A program made the position numbers and the translations under genes. A stretch of DNA of 64,000 nucleotides from NCBI GenBank assembly GCA_018992685.1, contig JACVGT010000034.1, forward strand, positions 14,735 through 78,734, read 5' to 3'. The notes beneath the pieces were generated by a model. That model was given only the letters and a program-made list of their open reading frames with translations. It had not been told where the DNA came from and ran no database searches. Origin of the DNA: Theionarchaea archaeon. Its GTDB lineage: Archaea > Methanobacteriota_B > Thermococci > Methanofastidiosales > SZ-28-30. Shown in pieces: positions 62,212-64,000 of the stretch (positions within the stretch are counted from its first letter, which is position 1; each line of letters begins with the position of its first letter).

Positions 62212-63231
62212 CTATGTCAAGATGGTCTCCATGAGGTGCTGCAGGTTCTCGAGGTCTCTCATGTCGATAGTTTCCCCTGGAGAGTGAGGGTAGAGAGTTG
62301 GGCAGCCCAGGAGCACCGTGCGAGAAGCGGAGTTCACAAAGAAGCCCAGCCCATCAGTGACTCCCCTTTCCAAGATGGCGGGCTGCAAGGGGATATTCGA
62401 GTTCTGCGCTGCTTCTCTGCATTTCATGATAGTGGGGTGATGATAGTGCATGGATCCATCTTTATAAACAATTGCAGGTCCTTTTCCCAGGCTTATGGCC
62501 TGAGCTTTCTGGGACGTGGGGATAATCTCCAGGATATATGCTTCATCAAAGGTCTGTTGGGAGGCTAATGCTCGGGCACCTCTGACCCCAATCTCTTCTT
62601 GGACAGTTGATGCAAGGACTATGTCCCGGGTTAGAGAAGTTGTGGGGAGGAAAGTTGCCAGCTGGATCAGGAGGGCCAGTCCCAGCCTGTCGTCCATGGA
62701 CTTTCCTTTGACGCGGGTATTGAATTTCCTCGTCTGCGCTTTCCAGGTCAGAGGACAACCCACATGAATGTCTGAAGAGTGGACTTCTTCTCTTGAAGTT
62801 GCCCCAATGTCTACCAGAATGGCTTCAAGACTGGGGGCTCTTTCTCTGGATTCTTTGTCCACAACATGGCCGGTATCCATGGTTAGGACACCGTCTACAG
62901 ATCGATATGAATCTGTGAAAATGGTAACTTCATGAAACGGGAGTATTCTGGTATCGGGGGCTCGTGTCTTGTAGTTGGGCGCGATTTGTAGGAATCCATC
63001 TTCAGTTATGTTCTTGACTACGAATCCAATCTCACAGGCATGGGCAGCTATGACTGTCTTTGGCCCTTCTCCCGGGAAGTGTGCATATAGGTTACCCACT
63101 CTGTCATACGAGAGCGAATCTGTGTAGAGCGAAAACTGGGTTTCCATGTACTGTTGAACCAGCAATTCACGTCCTACAGGGGCCGATAATTGAGTGAGGA
63201 TCTCAAGGTGGTGGTAAAGTGATTCTGGCAT
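62212..63231 (-). CDS. M42-family aminopeptidase homologue with altered catalytic motif
   Basis: 339 residues: SMDDRLGLALLIQLA (bridging Asp), VQEEIGVRGAR (general base and ligand Glu), CPTLYPHSPGE (last His ligand) and the KGPAIVYKDGSMHYHH block. The first motif, HxD in active M42 enzymes (such as AHMDEIG), reads AAHACEIGF, so the catalytic/structural Asp is Cys (TGT). The fourth ligand region has Glu (AYILEII) for the usual Asp. It may be inactive, have a changed metal site, or be a regulatory subunit. AGTATATT near 63253 (minus strand) lies 26 bases from the ATG. Confidence 0.86.
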   Translation of the reverse strand: MPESLYHHLEILTQLSAPVGRELLVQQYMETQFSLYTDSLSYDRVGNLYAHFPGEGPKTVIAAHACEIGFVVKNITEDGFLQIAPNYKTRAPDTRILPFHEVTIFTDSYRSVDGVLTMDTGHVVDKESRERAPSLEAILVDIGATSREEVHSSDIHVGCPLTWKAQTRKFNTRVKGKSMDDRLGLALLIQLATFLPTTSLTRDIVLASTVQEEIGVRGARALASQQTFDEAYILEIIPTSQKAQAISLGKGPAIVYKDGSMHYHHPTIMKCREAAQNSNIPLQPAILERGVTDGLGFFVNSASRTVLLGCPTLYPHSPGETIDMRDLENLQHLMETILT

Positions 63232-63484
63232 GAGATGTCATTTGTGTGGTGTGTAATATACTTTTTGAATGGTTGGGAGATCAGAGAATGACTTCCTTGA
63301 AGAATAGCTGGTGCGAAGTTGAACCAATTGAAAAAGACTTGTTGGATATGGAATGCTTGTAATTAGTGCGTCTCATAGATTTGGGATAAAGGGAAATTTT
63401 CGTTACACCCTCAAGGAAAGGCTTAAATAGTTGTTGGAATAGCAGAAGTGCTGATGCACGTTTTCCAATGAAGAGAAAATGTGC

Positions 63485-64000
63485 ATGTCCACAGCAGTGT
63501 GGGAGCAGATTGGACAGGAGGAGATAAGGCTGAGAAACAAGATATGTGTTTTGGCAATTGCAGCTGTGCTGACCCTGAGTATGGGTCTTGATGGGTTGTT
63601 TGCAGCTGTAATTGATGAGGAAGATGAGATGATTTCTGAATTGGATGTTACACAGCCCGTGGTTACAAATATTCCTCCCGTGGTGGAGATCGTACCTGAT
63701 GTGTCCAGTGGGAAGGCCCCGTTACGGGTCCAGTTTGACGGGGATGTGTATGATGAGGACGGGGAGCTGACGAGTCTTGAATGGGACTTTGAAGGAGATG
63801 GGGTCTTTGAGATGGTGAAGAGTCTGAGTACCATTGAGAGACCTCAAAAGCTCGAGGTGGCACGGGAAGAACTGCAGAAAGAGTACGTGTACGAGACACC
63901 AGGGATCTACCATGCAGTGGTCAGGGTGACAGATGATAAGAAAGAGAGTACCACAGCAACTGTGACCATACAGGTTCATTCAGATACCCCGTGGCTGGAT
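63485..64000 (+). CDS. PKD-domain surface protein, 5' part (3' end outside window)
   Basis: 172 codons are open to the window end. A short cytosolic start (MSTAVWEQIGQEEIRLRNK) precedes a membrane segment (ICVLAIAAVLTLSMGLDGL), then VVEIVPDVSSGKAPLRVQFDG and the PKD pattern DEDGELTSLEWDFEGDGVFE ... YVYETPGIYHAVVRVTDD. PKD domains mediate adhesion on the cell surface. The TATA-like CTTAAATA at 63422-63429 precedes it. A GTG at 63497 is an alternative start. Confidence 0.75.
   Translation, partial: MSTAVWEQIGQEEIRLRNKICVLAIAAVLTLSMGLDGLFAAVIDEEDEMISELDVTQPVVTNIPPVVEIVPDVSSGKAPLRVQFDGDVYDEDGELTSLEWDFEGDGVFEMVKSLSTIERPQKLEVAREELQKEYVYETPGIYHAVVRVTDDKKESTTATVTIQVHSDTPWLD

Overview
The window is archaeal. 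Evidence: eL37 and an LSm/Sm-like gene sit in one operon, a tRNA-Ala has an intron in the anticodon loop, and there is an archaeal Ski2-type helicase, an RPA32-like OB-fold protein, a HTH_10 (Bat-type) regulator, a PUA protein and an AF1577-family radical SAM enzyme. Many genes also have a TATA box centred about 26 nt upstream of the start codon, which is leaderless architecture. The gene set (NfeD/stomatin, TldD/TldE, AfpA with Isf, PAS-DUF835) suggests an uncultivated euryarchaeal lineage. I cannot name it more closely from sequence alone. There is no rRNA, CRISPR array, intact IS or phage gene, so this looks like chromosome with a few accessory islands.

Region by region. (1) 1-6400: a RiPP-like maturation locus (radical SAM, PqqD, HPr-kinase-like, nucleotidyltransferase family) followed by an ABC exporter with two ABC-2 permeases. 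(2) 6.9-14 kb: PAS/GAF sensor, methyltransferase, secreted beta-propeller, DUF885 lipoprotein, metallo-beta-lactamase-fold hydrolase. (3) 14-22.5 kb: terpenoid-cyclase-fold protein, UbiD decarboxylase, second ABC exporter, ECF S component, Bat-type regulator, Mth938-like protein, and a DUF35/thiolase pair whose thiolase lacks the usual nucleophilic Cys and is preceded by a broken thiolase fragment. (4) 22.9-28.9 kb: AF1577-type radical SAM enzyme, DUF3795, methyltransferase, a fused 5-formyl-THF cyclo-ligase-like/KptA protein, stomatin and NfeD. (5) 29-39.4 kb, informational and redox genes: intron-bearing tRNA-Ala, LSm-eL37-coiled-coil operon, PUA protein, HD hydrolase, a self-contained three-gene operon with an operator palindrome, RPA-like protein, Na+/solute symporter with a 32-residue partner, Isf-AfpA, AmrS, Pcm. 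(6) 39.4-46 kb: TldE/TldD, two DUF362 proteins around a ferritin-like protein, DUF6125/ATC-hydrolase-like and DUF3788. (7) 46-50.5 kb, the most unusual part: small zinc-ribbon and membrane proteins, then two nearly identical 324-residue regulators flanking a gene for a secreted glycine-rich 63-residue peptide. (8) 50.5-64 kb: methyltransferase, SPL-type radical SAM protein, CoA transferase, three-PAS/GAF/DUF835 sensor, S9 peptidase, DUF4342 protein, ASH-Ski2 helicase, an M42 peptidase with an altered catalytic motif, and the start of a PKD-domain surface protein.

Main candidates for something undescribed: the regulator-peptide-regulator cassette (47295-49801), the archaeal PqqD/HprK/NTase radical SAM locus (1-6400), the operator-controlled operon at 31794-33086, and the cyclo-ligase-KptA fusion. 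Six genes with no stop codon inside the window or too short for routine ORF calling were added by direct reading: the partial radical SAM gene, eL37, a 58-residue membrane protein, a 32-residue membrane peptide, a 47-residue zinc ribbon and the PKD protein.
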